A stretch of 64,000 nt of DNA from an uncultured Paracoccaceae bacterium (GTDB taxonomy: Bacteria; Pseudomonadota; Alphaproteobacteria; Rhodobacterales; Rhodobacteraceae), in assembly GCA_947496535.1 (NCBI GenBank), contig CANMDE010000002.1, positions 248,001 to 312,000 of the forward strand. The letters are read 5' to 3'. Positions 46,370 through 54,981 of this stretch are shown piece after piece (positions within the stretch are counted from its first letter, which is position 1; each line of letters opens with the position of its first letter). Made by a program: the position numbers and the translations under genes. A model generated the notes under the pieces. The model saw only the letters and a list, made by a program, of their open reading frames with translations, did no database searches and was not told the origin of the DNA.

Positions 46370-47350
46370 TCATGCCCAAGGGTCGAGAATGATTTTCGGT
46401 GAGGCGACGACACCCGCCCGAAGTTCCCGGAACGCTTGGAACCCGTCGGCGAGCGGTCGCGCTTCTATCCAGTCCAGCGAACCGAGCCGCCCTTCAAAAA
46501 TCGCTTGTGCTGTGTCGCGAAAGTCTTGGGCGGTGTAGGTATAGGTCCCGATGAAGGTGATCTCTTGCAGCGTCATCCGCCGGATATCCAGACCGCCTGT
46601 ATCCTCGCCCAGCCCCACATGTGCAATCACACCACCGGGCAGGGCCAGTTCAGAGGCTGACGCCCTTGTCGCCTCGTATCCGACGGCATCGATGACCACG
46701 CTATAACTGCCTTGCGCTTGTGCGACGGCGTTTTGTCCGCAGTGTTCTGACAGGTAGGCGCGGCGGGCGTCATTTGGTTCTGTGATCGTTACATCGTCAA
46801 ACCCCATTGCATTCAGGGCCAAGGCAGCGGCCAGTCCAATGGCCCCGCCACCCAATACCAGTGCCGATTTGTCCATCGATGGGTGCAGCGCCTCCAAAGC
46901 CAGACGTGCGGCGTGCCAGCTCACCGCGAGCGGCTCTGCCAGGGCCGCTTTTTCCAACGGAACATCTGCCGGAACAGCAACCAAATTTGCCTCTGGCATC
47001 GCAATGTATTGCGCAAAGGCACCTTCACGTGGCGGCATGGAGATGATCTGCCGTGTGGCGCAAAGGTTCTCGCGACCCGCTTTGCAGGCTGGGCAGGTCA
47101 TGCATGTCACAAGTGGGTTCACGGTCACGCGCATGCCGTCCTTTGGGCCGCCAACGACCGTCCCTGCCGCCTCATGACCAAGGATCAAAGGTGCTGGCCT
47201 CCGGGCATCATGTCCAAGATAGGCGTGCATGTCGGAACCGCAGATGCCCACCGCTTCGACCCGGATCAGATGTTCATCCTTTGCCGGGTCGGGATCAGGT
47301 ACGTCCCGATAACCAAGCTGCTCAATCCCATCATAAACCAGTGCCTTCAT
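46370..47350 (-). CDS. hpsP: Zinc-dependent alcohol dehydrogenase, HpsP-like DHPS 2-dehydrogenase
   Basis: A 326-residue medium-chain dehydrogenase with both zinc sites: catalytic C37, H59 and E60 (GICGSDMHAYL, ILGHEAAG) and structural C83, C86, C89 and C97. The NAD motif is VLGGGAIGLAAALALNAMG. In the DHPS pathway, HpsO and HpsP oxidise or interconvert the 2-hydroxyl so that both enantiomers reach HpsN. The assignment follows from the adjacent hpsO and hpsN. It overlaps hpsO by four bases. Confidence 0.82.
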   Translation of the reverse strand: MKALVYDGIEQLGYRDVPDPDPAKDEHLIRVEAVGICGSDMHAYLGHDARRPAPLILGHEAAGTVVGGPKDGMRVTVNPLVTCMTCPACKAGRENLCATRQIISMPPREGAFAQYIAMPEANLVAVPADVPLEKAALAEPLAVSWHAARLALEALHPSMDKSALVLGGGAIGLAAALALNAMGFDDVTITEPNDARRAYLSEHCGQNAVAQAQGSYSVVIDAVGYEATRASASELALPGGVIAHVGLGEDTGGLDIRRMTLQEITFIGTYTYTAQDFRDTAQAIFEGRLGSLDWIEARPLADGFQAFRELRAGVVASPKIILDPWA

Positions 47351-48108
47351 TTCGCGGTAAATCCCCCATCGACCATAAGCACCTGACCAGTGACATAGCT
47401 GGATGCGTCAGAGCACAGGAAAAGGATTGGCCCGTCGATATCTTCCAAAGTGCCATTGCGACCGGCGCAGGTTTGGGCCGCATTGCGTGCTGCACGGTCC
47501 GGGTCGTCAAACACGGCCTGTGTGAGTTCGGTTGGGAAAAAACCCGGCCCGATCGCATTGGCGGTGATGCCGTGGGATGACCATGCCTCAGCCATCGCGC
47601 GGGTCAGCTGGCCAACGCCCGCTTTTGTCGCGCCGTAAGCAATACCGCCCGGGAAGGCGCGTGTGGTCTGAAGGCTCGCGAAATTCACGATGCGGCCCCA
47701 GCCTTTGTCTTTCATGGCTGGCACGAGGGCTTGGCTCAAAAAGAATGGCGCAGACAGGTTAAGCGCCACGGTTTGATCCCAGCCTTCGGCGGTCACATCG
47801 TCAGCGGCTTGCCGTGTGTTGATGCCCGCCGCATGGATCACAATACCGGGTGCGCCGAAGGGCGCCGCGATGTCACTAGCCAGTTTTTCAAGCCCGGAAC
47901 GGTCTGCGACATCTGCCACGACCGCCGCCGCTGCACCGCCAATTTCGGCGCAAAGGCTTTGCAGCGCATCGGCGCGACGCGCCACGCCGACCACCTGCGC
48001 GCCAGCGGTGGCCAAGACGACCGCCGCCCTTCGCCCAAGGCCAGAGCTGGCACCCGTGACGCAGGCAACCTTGCCGCTGAGGTCAAAAAGATCGCGTGGG
48101 TCAGCCAT
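47347..48108 (-). CDS. hpsO: SDR-family dehydrogenase, HpsO-like DHPS 2-dehydrogenase
   Basis: A 253-residue short-chain dehydrogenase: TGASSGLG (18-25), N117 region, and catalytic S145, Y158, K162. The ATG at 48108 is preferred since the longer frame lies inside hpsN. It overlaps the hpsN end by eight bases and hpsP by four. As part of an hpsN-O-P set it should act at C2 of dihydroxypropanesulfonate, giving the keto intermediate that allows enantiomer conversion. Confidence 0.82.
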   Translation of the reverse strand: MADPRDLFDLSGKVACVTGASSGLGRRAAVVLATAGAQVVGVARRADALQSLCAEIGGAAAAVVADVADRSGLEKLASDIAAPFGAPGIVIHAAGINTRQAADDVTAEGWDQTVALNLSAPFFLSQALVPAMKDKGWGRIVNFASLQTTRAFPGGIAYGATKAGVGQLTRAMAEAWSSHGITANAIGPGFFPTELTQAVFDDPDRAARNAAQTCAGRNGTLEDIDGPILFLCSDASSYVTGQVLMVDGGFTAK

Positions 48109-49408
48109 CGGCGGAGAGATCGAAATTCTCGCCGGGGAAGTATTTGGCCAGGCGCACATCTGCAGCGCGGGCGTGGCCTTCCATTCCTTCGAGCCGCGAA
48201 ATCCGTGCGGTCGCTTCGGCCACGTCTTTTGAGGCGTCGCGTGTGGAACGTTGCCAGGTTACGATCTTCATGTATTTGTGGACGCTCAGACCGCCGGTGT
48301 AGCTTGCAGCGCCCGAGGTTGGCAGGACGTGGTTGGTGCCAGTGGCCTTGTCGCCATAGGATACGGTGGTTTCCTCGCCCAGAAACAACGAACCATAACA
48401 GGTCAGCCTGTCCAGCCACCAATCAAGATCTTCGGCCTGCACGGTCAGATGCTCTGGCGCGTATTCATCCGAACACGCGGCCATATCCTCGCGATCAGCG
48501 CAAACGATCACCTCTGCATAGTCACGCCACGCAGCAAAGGCGTTTTCACGGTTCAATTCGGGCAGATCATCGATCAGGCCCGGCACCATATTCATGACGT
48601 TCTCTGCGAGCGCCCGGTCATCCGTGACCAACCAAACCGGTGAATTATAACCATGCTCTGCCTGACTGACCAAATCGGTCGCGACCACATGGGCGTCGGC
48701 ACTTTTGTCTGCAAGGATCAGGCTGTCTGTCGGGCCTGCAATCATATCGATGCCGACGCGCCCGAACAGGATGCGCTTGGCTTCGGCCACGAACTGGTTG
48801 CCGGGGCCGACAAGGATATTGGCCTTTGGCAAGCCAAATAGCCCAAACGTCATTGCCGCAACTCCTTGGACGCCGCCCATCGCCATAATCTTGTCCGCAC
48901 CACAAATATGGGCGGCATAGACGATGGCGGGGGCGACGCCCACTTCGGGTCGCGGAGGTGAGCAGGCTGTAATATGACCACAACCGGCGACCTTGGCGGT
49001 GGTCACGGTCATGATTGCACTCGCGATGTGGCTATAGCGTCCGCCCGGCACATAGCAGCCAGCGGCGTCTACGGGGATCACCTTTTGACCGGCCACAAAA
49101 CCGGGGGTGATTTCCATTTCCACATCGGTCGCCGTTCCCTTTTGCAGTTCAGCAAAACGGCGGACATTGTCATGGGCAAAGCGAATATCGGCCTTGAGCT
49201 TTTCGGGGACGAGCGCAATTGCCGCCTCGATCTCTTCCGGCGTTAGCAGCACGTTGCCTTCGTAGCGGTCAAATTTGGCCGCATATTCCAGCGCCTTTGC
49301 ATCACCGCCTGCTTCAATATCGGCGAGAATGCTCTTGACCGTATCGTGCACTTCGGACGCATCGGACTCGGCTGTAAGGGTCGCTTTTTTCAAATAGTCG
49401 CGTGTCAT
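48101..49408 (-). CDS. hpsN: Sulfopropanediol 3-dehydrogenase HpsN (histidinol dehydrogenase family)
   Basis: A 435-residue HisD-family enzyme that oxidises (R)-2,3-dihydroxypropane-1-sulfonate in two NAD-dependent steps to (R)-sulfolactate. The HisD zinc and catalytic residues are all matched: Q249 and H252 (SQAEHG), E319 and H320 (APEHL), D353 and H412. It lies in a sulfonate/TRAP operon and not with his genes, which argues for HpsN over histidinol dehydrogenase. The ATG at 49408 gives the family start; the frame stays open to 49501 within the TRAP gene. Confidence 0.88.
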   Translation of the reverse strand: MTRDYLKKATLTAESDASEVHDTVKSILADIEAGGDAKALEYAAKFDRYEGNVLLTPEEIEAAIALVPEKLKADIRFAHDNVRRFAELQKGTATDVEMEITPGFVAGQKVIPVDAAGCYVPGGRYSHIASAIMTVTTAKVAGCGHITACSPPRPEVGVAPAIVYAAHICGADKIMAMGGVQGVAAMTFGLFGLPKANILVGPGNQFVAEAKRILFGRVGIDMIAGPTDSLILADKSADAHVVATDLVSQAEHGYNSPVWLVTDDRALAENVMNMVPGLIDDLPELNRENAFAAWRDYAEVIVCADREDMAACSDEYAPEHLTVQAEDLDWWLDRLTCYGSLFLGEETTVSYGDKATGTNHVLPTSGAASYTGGLSVHKYMKIVTWQRSTRDASKDVAEATARISRLEGMEGHARAADVRLAKYFPGENFDLSADG

Positions 49409-49422
49409 GGTTTGTGGAGATC

Positions 49423-50751
49423 CTATTTGTAAATATCTGGCAGGAGCGTTGTTGAAATCGCGGGGATATACGCAATCATGAGAACAACAACGAACATGCA
49501 CAAGACGAATGGGACGGCGCGGGCTGCAATCTTGAGAATTGACTCGCCAGTGATGCCAGAAACGACAAAAAGATTAAGACCTAAGGGCGGAGTGATAAAT
49601 CCGACCCCCAGCGCAGTGATCATCATGATGCAGAATTGAATCTCATTCATGCCGATGTTGTCGGCCAAAGGCTTCAGGATGGGCGCCAGGATCACGATGT
49701 TTGGCGTTGTCTCCATGACGCAGCCGGCCGCGATCAGAATGCCGATCATCAAGAGGATCAAAAGCCAGGGTTCATTGGTCAGGCCTGTCACCGAGGTTAC
49801 AAAGCCTTGCGGCACACCCATGATGGCCAGTGCCTCTGCAAGCGGTGCCGAGAATGCGATAATGGGCAGGATAACACCGTTCACCTTGGCAGAACTGATC
49901 AACATGGCCGGGAAATCTGCCAAGCTCAGCGTGCGGAGTATGAAACCCATTGCGATGGTAACAACCACGGCAGTTGCGCCCGCCTCGGTTGGGGTCAGCC
50001 GACCTGAGAAGATGCCGTAAAAGATGATCCCCGGCACGATAAACGCGTACCAGCCGGACTTGAGCGACGCACCAAGATTGACGGCCCATTCGCCCAAGGT
50101 CATCTGACCGCCGCCTTCATAGGCGTAGATCCGGTTTACGATGAGGTTTGTAACCAGGATCGATATCAGAATAGCCAATCCTGGGATCAACGCCGCAAGG
50201 AACAATGTTGATGCAGATATGCCCAATACAAGGCCGATGATGATGTAGGCGATGGATGGCGGTATCAAGATGCCCGTACAGGCACCGGCTGCGACCAAGG
50301 CGCAGGCATAAGGGCGCGGATATCCACTTTCTACCAAGCGGGCGATCGTCATACGGCCCACTGCCGCCGCACCCGCTGCATCAGAGCCGGAAATCGCAGC
50401 GAACATCCCGCAGACAAGCACGGTCGCCGAGCCAAAACCGCCCTTGGTAAAACAGGTCAGCGCCTCTGCAACGTCCAGAAATTTGCGCGACAACCCGGTT
50501 CGGACCAACACGTCCCCCGTCAGGATAAAAAGCGGGACAGCCGTAAGCGCAAATGCATCAATCCCGGCGAAAAGGCTTTCCCCGACAAGGCTTAGCGGCA
50601 GGTCGCCGGACATATAAAGCATCACAATCGCGGCGACACCAATGGCAGCCCACACAGGCACAGCCAACGCGATCAGGCCAACGAACATGATCACGGGCAG
50701 ATAGAAATCCCAGCCGAGTTCGACCGTCTGATTGAGGGTATTCCAAAGCAT
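49423..50751 (-). CDS. TRAP transporter large membrane subunit of the sulfonate operon
   Basis: A 442-residue DctM-family channel with the conserved GSDAAGAAAVGRMTIA loop (where other DctM have GSSxADAAA), IPPSIAYIIIG, GRLTPTEAGA and FITPPLGLNLFV. It moves the substrate with sodium, presumably DHPS, and corresponds to one of the HpsKLM subunits described in roseobacters; I do not assign the letter. It is eleven bases after the small-subunit gene. Confidence 0.88.
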   Translation of the reverse strand: MLWNTLNQTVELGWDFYLPVIMFVGLIALAVPVWAAIGVAAIVMLYMSGDLPLSLVGESLFAGIDAFALTAVPLFILTGDVLVRTGLSRKFLDVAEALTCFTKGGFGSATVLVCGMFAAISGSDAAGAAAVGRMTIARLVESGYPRPYACALVAAGACTGILIPPSIAYIIIGLVLGISASTLFLAALIPGLAILISILVTNLIVNRIYAYEGGGQMTLGEWAVNLGASLKSGWYAFIVPGIIFYGIFSGRLTPTEAGATAVVVTIAMGFILRTLSLADFPAMLISSAKVNGVILPIIAFSAPLAEALAIMGVPQGFVTSVTGLTNEPWLLILLMIGILIAAGCVMETTPNIVILAPILKPLADNIGMNEIQFCIMMITALGVGFITPPLGLNLFVVSGITGESILKIAARAVPFVLCMFVVVLMIAYIPAISTTLLPDIYK

Positions 50752-50762
50752 TTGTCAGTCCC

Positions 50763-51275
50763 TCAATCGAACAGCGTATCGCCCTCGTAGACAGGTTGAC
50801 CTGTCCGCAAGGCGTGAAAATCGCGCAGCAGTGATTGCGCCAAGCGACAGATGATGAGGGCAAAACCAAGTGGGACAGCCATCAGGAACCAGACCTTCGA
50901 GATACGAAGACCATCCGTGACCGATCCGAACTTGGCCGATACATGGACCGCCTCGTAAGACCAGTAGAGTGCTATGACAGCGACGAAGAGCATCACCAGA
51001 TCGCCGAAGATATATAACAACGCCTTTGGCCGCGGCCCGAGGTAGTGCATCAGAACATCAATGCGGATATGTGCGCGTTCCTTCACGGCCGCAGCGGCCC
51101 CTACCCAAGCAAGGTAAATGAAGGAGTAGCGCACGATCTCTTCGCCCCAGATAGAGGAGTAAGAGAACAGCTCGCGGCGGACGACCTCAAGGGCCATTGT
51201 AATGACCAACATCACGTAAAACGTAAGAAGCAACCATCGCTCGGCGTTGCGGTCTATGCGGCGCAATAAGTCCAT
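50763..51275 (-). CDS. TRAP transporter small membrane subunit of the sulfonate operon
   Basis: A 170-residue four-span DctQ-type protein: SYSSIWGEEIVRYSFIYLAWVGAA carries the W-x-E-E motif near residue 45-50, followed by KERAHIRIDVL. The start at 51275 (ATG) is chosen over the GTG at 51287. It lies 112 bases after the receptor gene, the gap being filled mostly by a stem-loop. Confidence 0.86.
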   Translation of the reverse strand: MDLLRRIDRNAERWLLLTFYVMLVITMALEVVRRELFSYSSIWGEEIVRYSFIYLAWVGAAAAVKERAHIRIDVLMHYLGPRPKALLYIFGDLVMLFVAVIALYWSYEAVHVSAKFGSVTDGLRISKVWFLMAVPLGFALIICRLAQSLLRDFHALRTGQPVYEGDTLFD

Positions 51276-51355
51276 ATTTGAAACCACCGGTTAGCCATAA
51301 GAAAGAACGGGGCGCATGGGCGCAGCATTCGTGATGTATGGCGGGAAACTTGGGC

Positions 51356-51381
51356 GTCGGGCACCCTTATGGGCGCCCGAC
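51356..51381 (-). promoter_or_regulatory. Intra-operon stem-loop after the sulfonate TRAP receptor gene
   Basis: GTCGGGC (51356-51362) pairs with GCCCGAC (51375-51381), and inside it CCC (51364-51366) with GGG (51371-51373), around TTAT; one A-C mismatch. It begins seven bases after the receptor stop. Confidence 0.65.
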
Positions 51382-51387
51382 AATTCG

Positions 51388-52536
51388 TTAGGCATCGTGA
51401 ACGTAGTATTTGCCTTGGGTGCCTGCCGCTTCTTCCATCTTGGCGAACGCATCCATGGACCCGGCCAGTTCTGTCTTGAACTCGTCCCATTCTGGTCGCT
51501 GGTAGCCGCCTGCTTCTTGCCATTCGCCCAGCTGATCTTCGTTGAGGCTATGGAATTCGACACCCGCTTTGGCCAGTTCGGACATGGCATAGGCCCGTGC
51601 CGAGGGCACTTTGGACAGGTTCTGGTGGGCCGTCATCTCGGAACCCCACATAATACCTTCCTGCACGTCTGCGGGCATGGAGTTGAACCATTCCAGATTA
51701 CAGGAATAAACCTGACTGTCCGGCACGGCTTGCGTGAATGTCACGTGGCTCAGAATGTCTTTGAACCCAAAGACGTAAAGCGCGCCTACAGACGGATCAA
51801 GCGCGTCGGCCACGCCTTGTTTGATGGCTGACGGCGTCTCGCCCCAGGCAACCGGCGTCGGGTTCGCGCCGACCATCCGGTAATACTGCTGGAGCATCTT
51901 GGACCCCGGAACACGGAATTTCACGCCGTCCAGATCGCTCGGGCTCAGCACCGCACCGGCGCCACCTTTGCGCACCGCGACAACACGCGGGTCGATGTTG
52001 ACGTAGAACAATGCTTTGAACCCGTTCTCCTCGACTTTTGGATGCACTTCAGCATTCCAGAAATCGGAATTCACAAGGTTGGTGAAACGTTGGTTGGAAC
52101 CGCAGAGATACGGCATATTGATCAGATCGACGGCCGATGCGAAGGGTGCAAAGTTCGACAGGGAATGCTGAGCGGCCTGAATGGTTCCGCCCTGCACCTT
52201 CTGAACAAGCGCACCACCGGCGCCGAGCTGTCCACCAGGGGCCAGCTTGACATAGACCTTGCCATTTGTGGCGTTCTGGATGTTTTCCTTGAGGTCCAGT
52301 TGCATGATCGGATAGCTGCGCGATGCGCCCATGACATAGGCCGTGGCCACGGTCATGATATGATCGGCTGCATTCTCGCGATCACGCTCTTCGTTTGCCG
52401 TCTGTGCCGCGGCCTTGGATGACCAAAGGATGCCGCCGGCACCGGCCACCATTGCGGCTGTAAACCCGCCAGTTGCTGTCAATTTCAGAAAATTCCTGCG
52501 CTCCGCCAACGCAAGCTCTTTGCGATCCTTATCCAT
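51388..52536 (-). CDS. TRAP transporter substrate-binding protein of the sulfonate operon (Tat-exported)
   Basis: A 382-residue DctP-family receptor. Unlike the other TRAP receptor in the window it has a twin-arginine signal (R13-R14 in ERRNFLKLT, cleavage near AAAQT at about 45). Landmarks: GGQLGAGGALVQKVQGG, the substrate-carboxylate arginine in KFRVPGSKMLQQYYR, and SAIKQGVADALDPS. The ATG at 52536 follows GGGAGGAA. It should capture DHPS in the periplasm, by context. It overlaps the small upstream gene by eight bases. Confidence 0.86.
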   Translation of the reverse strand: MDKDRKELALAERRNFLKLTATGGFTAAMVAGAGGILWSSKAAAQTANEERDRENAADHIMTVATAYVMGASRSYPIMQLDLKENIQNATNGKVYVKLAPGGQLGAGGALVQKVQGGTIQAAQHSLSNFAPFASAVDLINMPYLCGSNQRFTNLVNSDFWNAEVHPKVEENGFKALFYVNIDPRVVAVRKGGAGAVLSPSDLDGVKFRVPGSKMLQQYYRMVGANPTPVAWGETPSAIKQGVADALDPSVGALYVFGFKDILSHVTFTQAVPDSQVYSCNLEWFNSMPADVQEGIMWGSEMTAHQNLSKVPSARAYAMSELAKAGVEFHSLNEDQLGEWQEAGGYQRPEWDEFKTELAGSMDAFAKMEEAAGTQGKYYVHDA

Positions 52537-52744
52537 CCGTATTCCTCCCATTGGAATGTTCACTGCTGTCCTTATTTTTTCGGTCAGCCTCTTTCTTCAA
52601 AATTGCCGCAACGAACAAAATCGAAGCGCCAAACAAAACCAGCATTTCGCCCACGTCCCCCAGAAAAGCGGCGTTTGAAAAAGCGCCAAGCGCGACGTTG
52701 GCAAAGTAGACAACGAATACGATTATCGAGGTGATGAGGAACAT
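52529..52744 (-). CDS. Small two-span membrane protein heading the sulfonate operon
   Basis: A 71-residue protein with two hydrophobic spans (about 2-22 and 32-48) and a charged, lysine-rich tail (ILKKEADRKNKD). The ATG follows AAGAGGTAAAA, a strong ribosome site, and the stop overlaps the receptor gene, so it is almost certainly translated. I do not recognise the family. Position and coupling suggest an accessory subunit of the TRAP importer. It lies directly below the proposed LacI-type operators. Confidence 0.7.
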   Translation of the reverse strand: MFLITSIIVFVVYFANVALGAFSNAAFLGDVGEMLVLFGASILFVAAILKKEADRKNKDSSEHSNGRNTDG

Positions 52745-52777
52745 TTTTACCTCTTGAACGGTCTGATTCTTACCTAA

Positions 52778-52814
52778 GGATAAGCGCTTACACTTGATTT
52801 ATGCAAGCGCTTAC
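52778..52814 (-). promoter_or_regulatory. Twin LacI-type operators and putative promoter of the sulfonate operon
   Basis: Two copies of AAGCGCTT lie at 52782-52789 and 52805-52812, 23 bp apart, each followed on the plus strand by ACA(C/T)TT. CG-centred palindromes of this kind are typical LacI-family operators. On the minus strand TTGCAT, 17 bp and TTATCC form a weak -35/-10 pair overlapping both boxes, a repressor layout. No LacI gene is in the window. Confidence 0.6.
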
Positions 52815-52984
52815 ATTTTTCAGATACACTTTGGACATCAAAGCTGAGGGTAAAATCTTGCATAAAAACCGGGAGGCGTCCTGTCCTGTCGTCGCTCCAT
52901 GGCCAAGCATCAGCTGCGGATCGCGTGACATGATCTGTGGCATACTCTCCCTGACCGCGCTAACCTCTTTCGGGCAGGTCGAAA

Positions 52985-54337
52985 ATGCTGGGACGATACA
53001 TGCGTAAAAGGTTTCTTAGTTTCATATTTCCAGTCTCCCTTTGGCTCGCCTTTGGGGTGCCCGCGCTAGCGGATGACGGCGCGTTGGCACTTTCACCTAA
53101 TGACTTCGAAAGCTTTGACGATGCTGAGGTGCGTGCTGGTTGGCTCTTGTTTTACGATCCCTTGCTGTCGGGTAATCGGAATATCTCTTGCGCCACCTGC
53201 CACCACCCACGTTTTGCCACCAGCGACGGGCTGTCGCTTGGATTGGGCGAAGGAGGGATCGGGCTTGGGCCTGACAGACACGCCGATGCAGATAACCTGC
53301 CCGAACAGCGCGTGCCCCGAAACTCTCCTGCACTCTTCAACCTTGGACATCGCGATATCTTGGTCATGTTCCACGATGGGCGGATTGAACGGGACACCCG
53401 ACGCGCCTCTGGTTTCCGCACACCTTTGGAAGAGGAAATGGTCGTCGGGTTTTCCGGCATCCTATCGGCGCAGACAATGTTTCCGGTTCTGTCGGCGGAT
53501 GAGATGGCCGGGCATTATCAGGAAAACGATGTATCAAAGGCGGTGCGGCAGGGACGGCTGACCGGGGACGGCGGTGCGTGGGACATCATCGCAAAGCGGG
53601 TCGATGCCATTCCTGCGTATCGGGATGCCTTTGAGGCATTCGACCCTGATATCACCGCAGGTGACGCCATTGCGTTTACCGATATATCCAACGTGATCGC
53701 CGCCTTCATTGCAACCGAATGGCGGGCAGACCAGACCCCTTACGACATCATGCTGCGCGGTGGTCCGGCGCTGTCGCCAGAGGCCGCGAAAGGTATGGAG
53801 TTGTTCTTCGGTGATGGCGGCTGCGCTGGTTGCCATTCCGGCGCACTTCTCAGCGATCAGGCGTTTCATGCGATGGCAGACCCGCAACTTGGTCCGGGGA
53901 AGGCTGCGCGTTTTGAAACCCATCAACGCGATACCGGTCGAATGCGTGTCACGGGGGCGGCAGAAGATGCCTATGCGTTCCGAACCCCGATGTTGCGCAA
54001 TGTCGCACGGACCGGGCCTTGGGGTCACGCAGGGGCGCATTCTGATCTGGCGCATTTCTTACGCTACCACGCTGACCCGTTGGCTGGCCTTGCTGTTTAC
54101 ACGCCCGAGGCAGAGCTATCGGAGTTACCAAATGCCGCCGACGATTGGGCCGTGATGCAGGATCAAAACGAACGTGCCGCCATCGCGGCTGCCTTTGGCG
54201 GCCAAGCCGTGTCATTGTCGGATGAGGATATTGCAGCGCTGACAGCATTTCTGGAAGCGCTCACCGATGAAGCCTCGCTCTCCGGTCGTCGTGGAATACC
54301 CGACGCTGTCCCAAGCCGGCTTCCGATTGACCGTTAG
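52985..54337 (+). CDS. Di-haem cytochrome c peroxidase/MauG-family protein
   Basis: A 450-residue periplasmic protein: signal peptide (to about residue 29), then two c-type haem motifs, CATCH (69-73) and CAGCH (280-284), in the spacing of bacterial di-haem peroxidases. The segment GRMRVTGAAEDAYAFRTPMLRNVARTGPWGHAG-like region matches the family's second domain. It may reduce hydrogen peroxide with cytochrome electrons or modify a protein as MauG does; the neighbours do not decide. A second ATG at 53000 is possible. It stands alone on the plus strand. Confidence 0.85.
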   Translation: MLGRYMRKRFLSFIFPVSLWLAFGVPALADDGALALSPNDFESFDDAEVRAGWLLFYDPLLSGNRNISCATCHHPRFATSDGLSLGLGEGGIGLGPDRHADADNLPEQRVPRNSPALFNLGHRDILVMFHDGRIERDTRRASGFRTPLEEEMVVGFSGILSAQTMFPVLSADEMAGHYQENDVSKAVRQGRLTGDGGAWDIIAKRVDAIPAYRDAFEAFDPDITAGDAIAFTDISNVIAAFIATEWRADQTPYDIMLRGGPALSPEAAKGMELFFGDGGCAGCHSGALLSDQAFHAMADPQLGPGKAARFETHQRDTGRMRVTGAAEDAYAFRTPMLRNVARTGPWGHAGAHSDLAHFLRYHADPLAGLAVYTPEAELSELPNAADDWAVMQDQNERAAIAAAFGGQAVSLSDEDIAALTAFLEALTDEASLSGRRGIPDAVPSRLPIDR

Positions 54338-54682
54338 TGTGGAATGTAACGCATCTATGACCGATGCGGCGGCATTTTACGAATCCTATCAGTTGACCGC
54401 GTCAGGCAATATTGGCCCAAACGCCATGCATTCCTGACCTAGACCGGACATACATCACAGCTTAGGCCAAGGTCGTCAGCGCGGACGGAGCGGACCTTCA
54501 CATCTTTAAGCCGAAGGTCTGTTATGGTGAGGTCTCGCAAAAAATCCTTGTTCGTCAAAGCACTTGTCTGATAAATGGCCTGCACATTGGAGCGCACGAT
54601 GAAAATTCGGTTTTCAGAACGAGATATCTTGACCATCGCCCTAGCGGGGTGCGTGGACTAGGTATGCGCATCCTCCAAGGTT

Positions 54683-54736
54683 AGGTTCGCGAGAACCTTT
54701 CCGTTAGGGCGGCACCATCAGGTGGCCGCCTTTTTT
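54683..54736 (+). terminator. Two-hairpin terminator, possible small RNA 3' end
   Basis: AGGTTC (54683-54688) pairs with GAACCT (54693-54698) around a GCGA tetraloop, followed by GGCGGC (54708-54713) with GCCGCC (54725-54730), extended by ACC/GGT, and then TTTTTT. This is a textbook intrinsic terminator, but no gene on the plus strand ends nearby; the peroxidase stops about 350 bases upstream. It could close a small RNA or act as an attenuator for the ORF below. Confidence 0.7.
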
Positions 54737-54764
54737 GTTTCAAAAACGCAAGGAGATCAAAGCT

Positions 54765-54914
54765 GTGTCCAATCAGCTGTTGGAAGAACCTGACGATACA
54801 GAGGAGGCCCTGCACAACTGCGCGGTCTCCCTGGTTTCATCTTCACGCATACGACACCAGCGCTCTGTTCCAACATTGCCACCTTCGGCAATGAACAGAG
54901 GGGATATGAGTTAA
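54765..54914 (+). CDS. Small ORF of 49 codons behind a good ribosome site
   Basis: GTG start eight bases after AGGAGA; the product begins VSNQLLEEPDDTEEAL and has an acidic first half and a serine/proline-rich end. No known family is recognised. It follows the terminator above by about 30 bases and is followed by the tRNA promoter. It could be a genuine small protein, a leader peptide or chance. Confidence 0.3.
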   Translation: MSNQLLEEPDDTEEALHNCAVSLVSSSRIRHQRSVPTLPPSAMNRGDMS

Positions 54915-54936
54915 GTAATTGTTTTAAAATAATAAT

Positions 54937-54964
54937 TTGACGAACATTACTCGGCTAATATATG
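54937..54964 (+). promoter_or_regulatory. Promoter of the tRNA pair
   Basis: TTGACG (54937-54942), a 16-bp spacer and TATATG (54959-54964) stand 17 bases before the first tRNA gene in AT-rich DNA, as expected for a housekeeping sigma promoter. Confidence 0.6.
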
Positions 54965-54981
54965 AATCTCCTATCTGCTTT

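Larger units (their letters stand above)
54338..54981. other. Mostly non-coding interval before the tRNA pair
   Basis: It holds a two-hairpin terminator-like element (54683-54736), a small ORF (54765-54914) and a tRNA promoter, listed separately. A minus-strand frame of 65 codons (54439-54636) has protein-like composition but a poor ribosome site; I do not annotate it. The remainder shows nothing I can name. Confidence 0.5.

Noticed and set aside
48101..49408. Reading hpsN as histidinol dehydrogenase (hisD)
   Set aside because: The family residues match, but it sits with hpsO, hpsP, comDE and a TRAP importer and no histidine gene.
52801..53007. Plus-strand frame of 68 codons starting in the LacI-type operator
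   Set aside because: Its start lies inside the operator palindrome and it runs into the peroxidase start; no ribosome site.
54439..54636. 65-codon minus-strand frame in the gap before the tRNAs
   Set aside because: Composition is protein-like, but the only ribosome site candidate touches the start codon and no family or neighbour supports it; left in the gap description.
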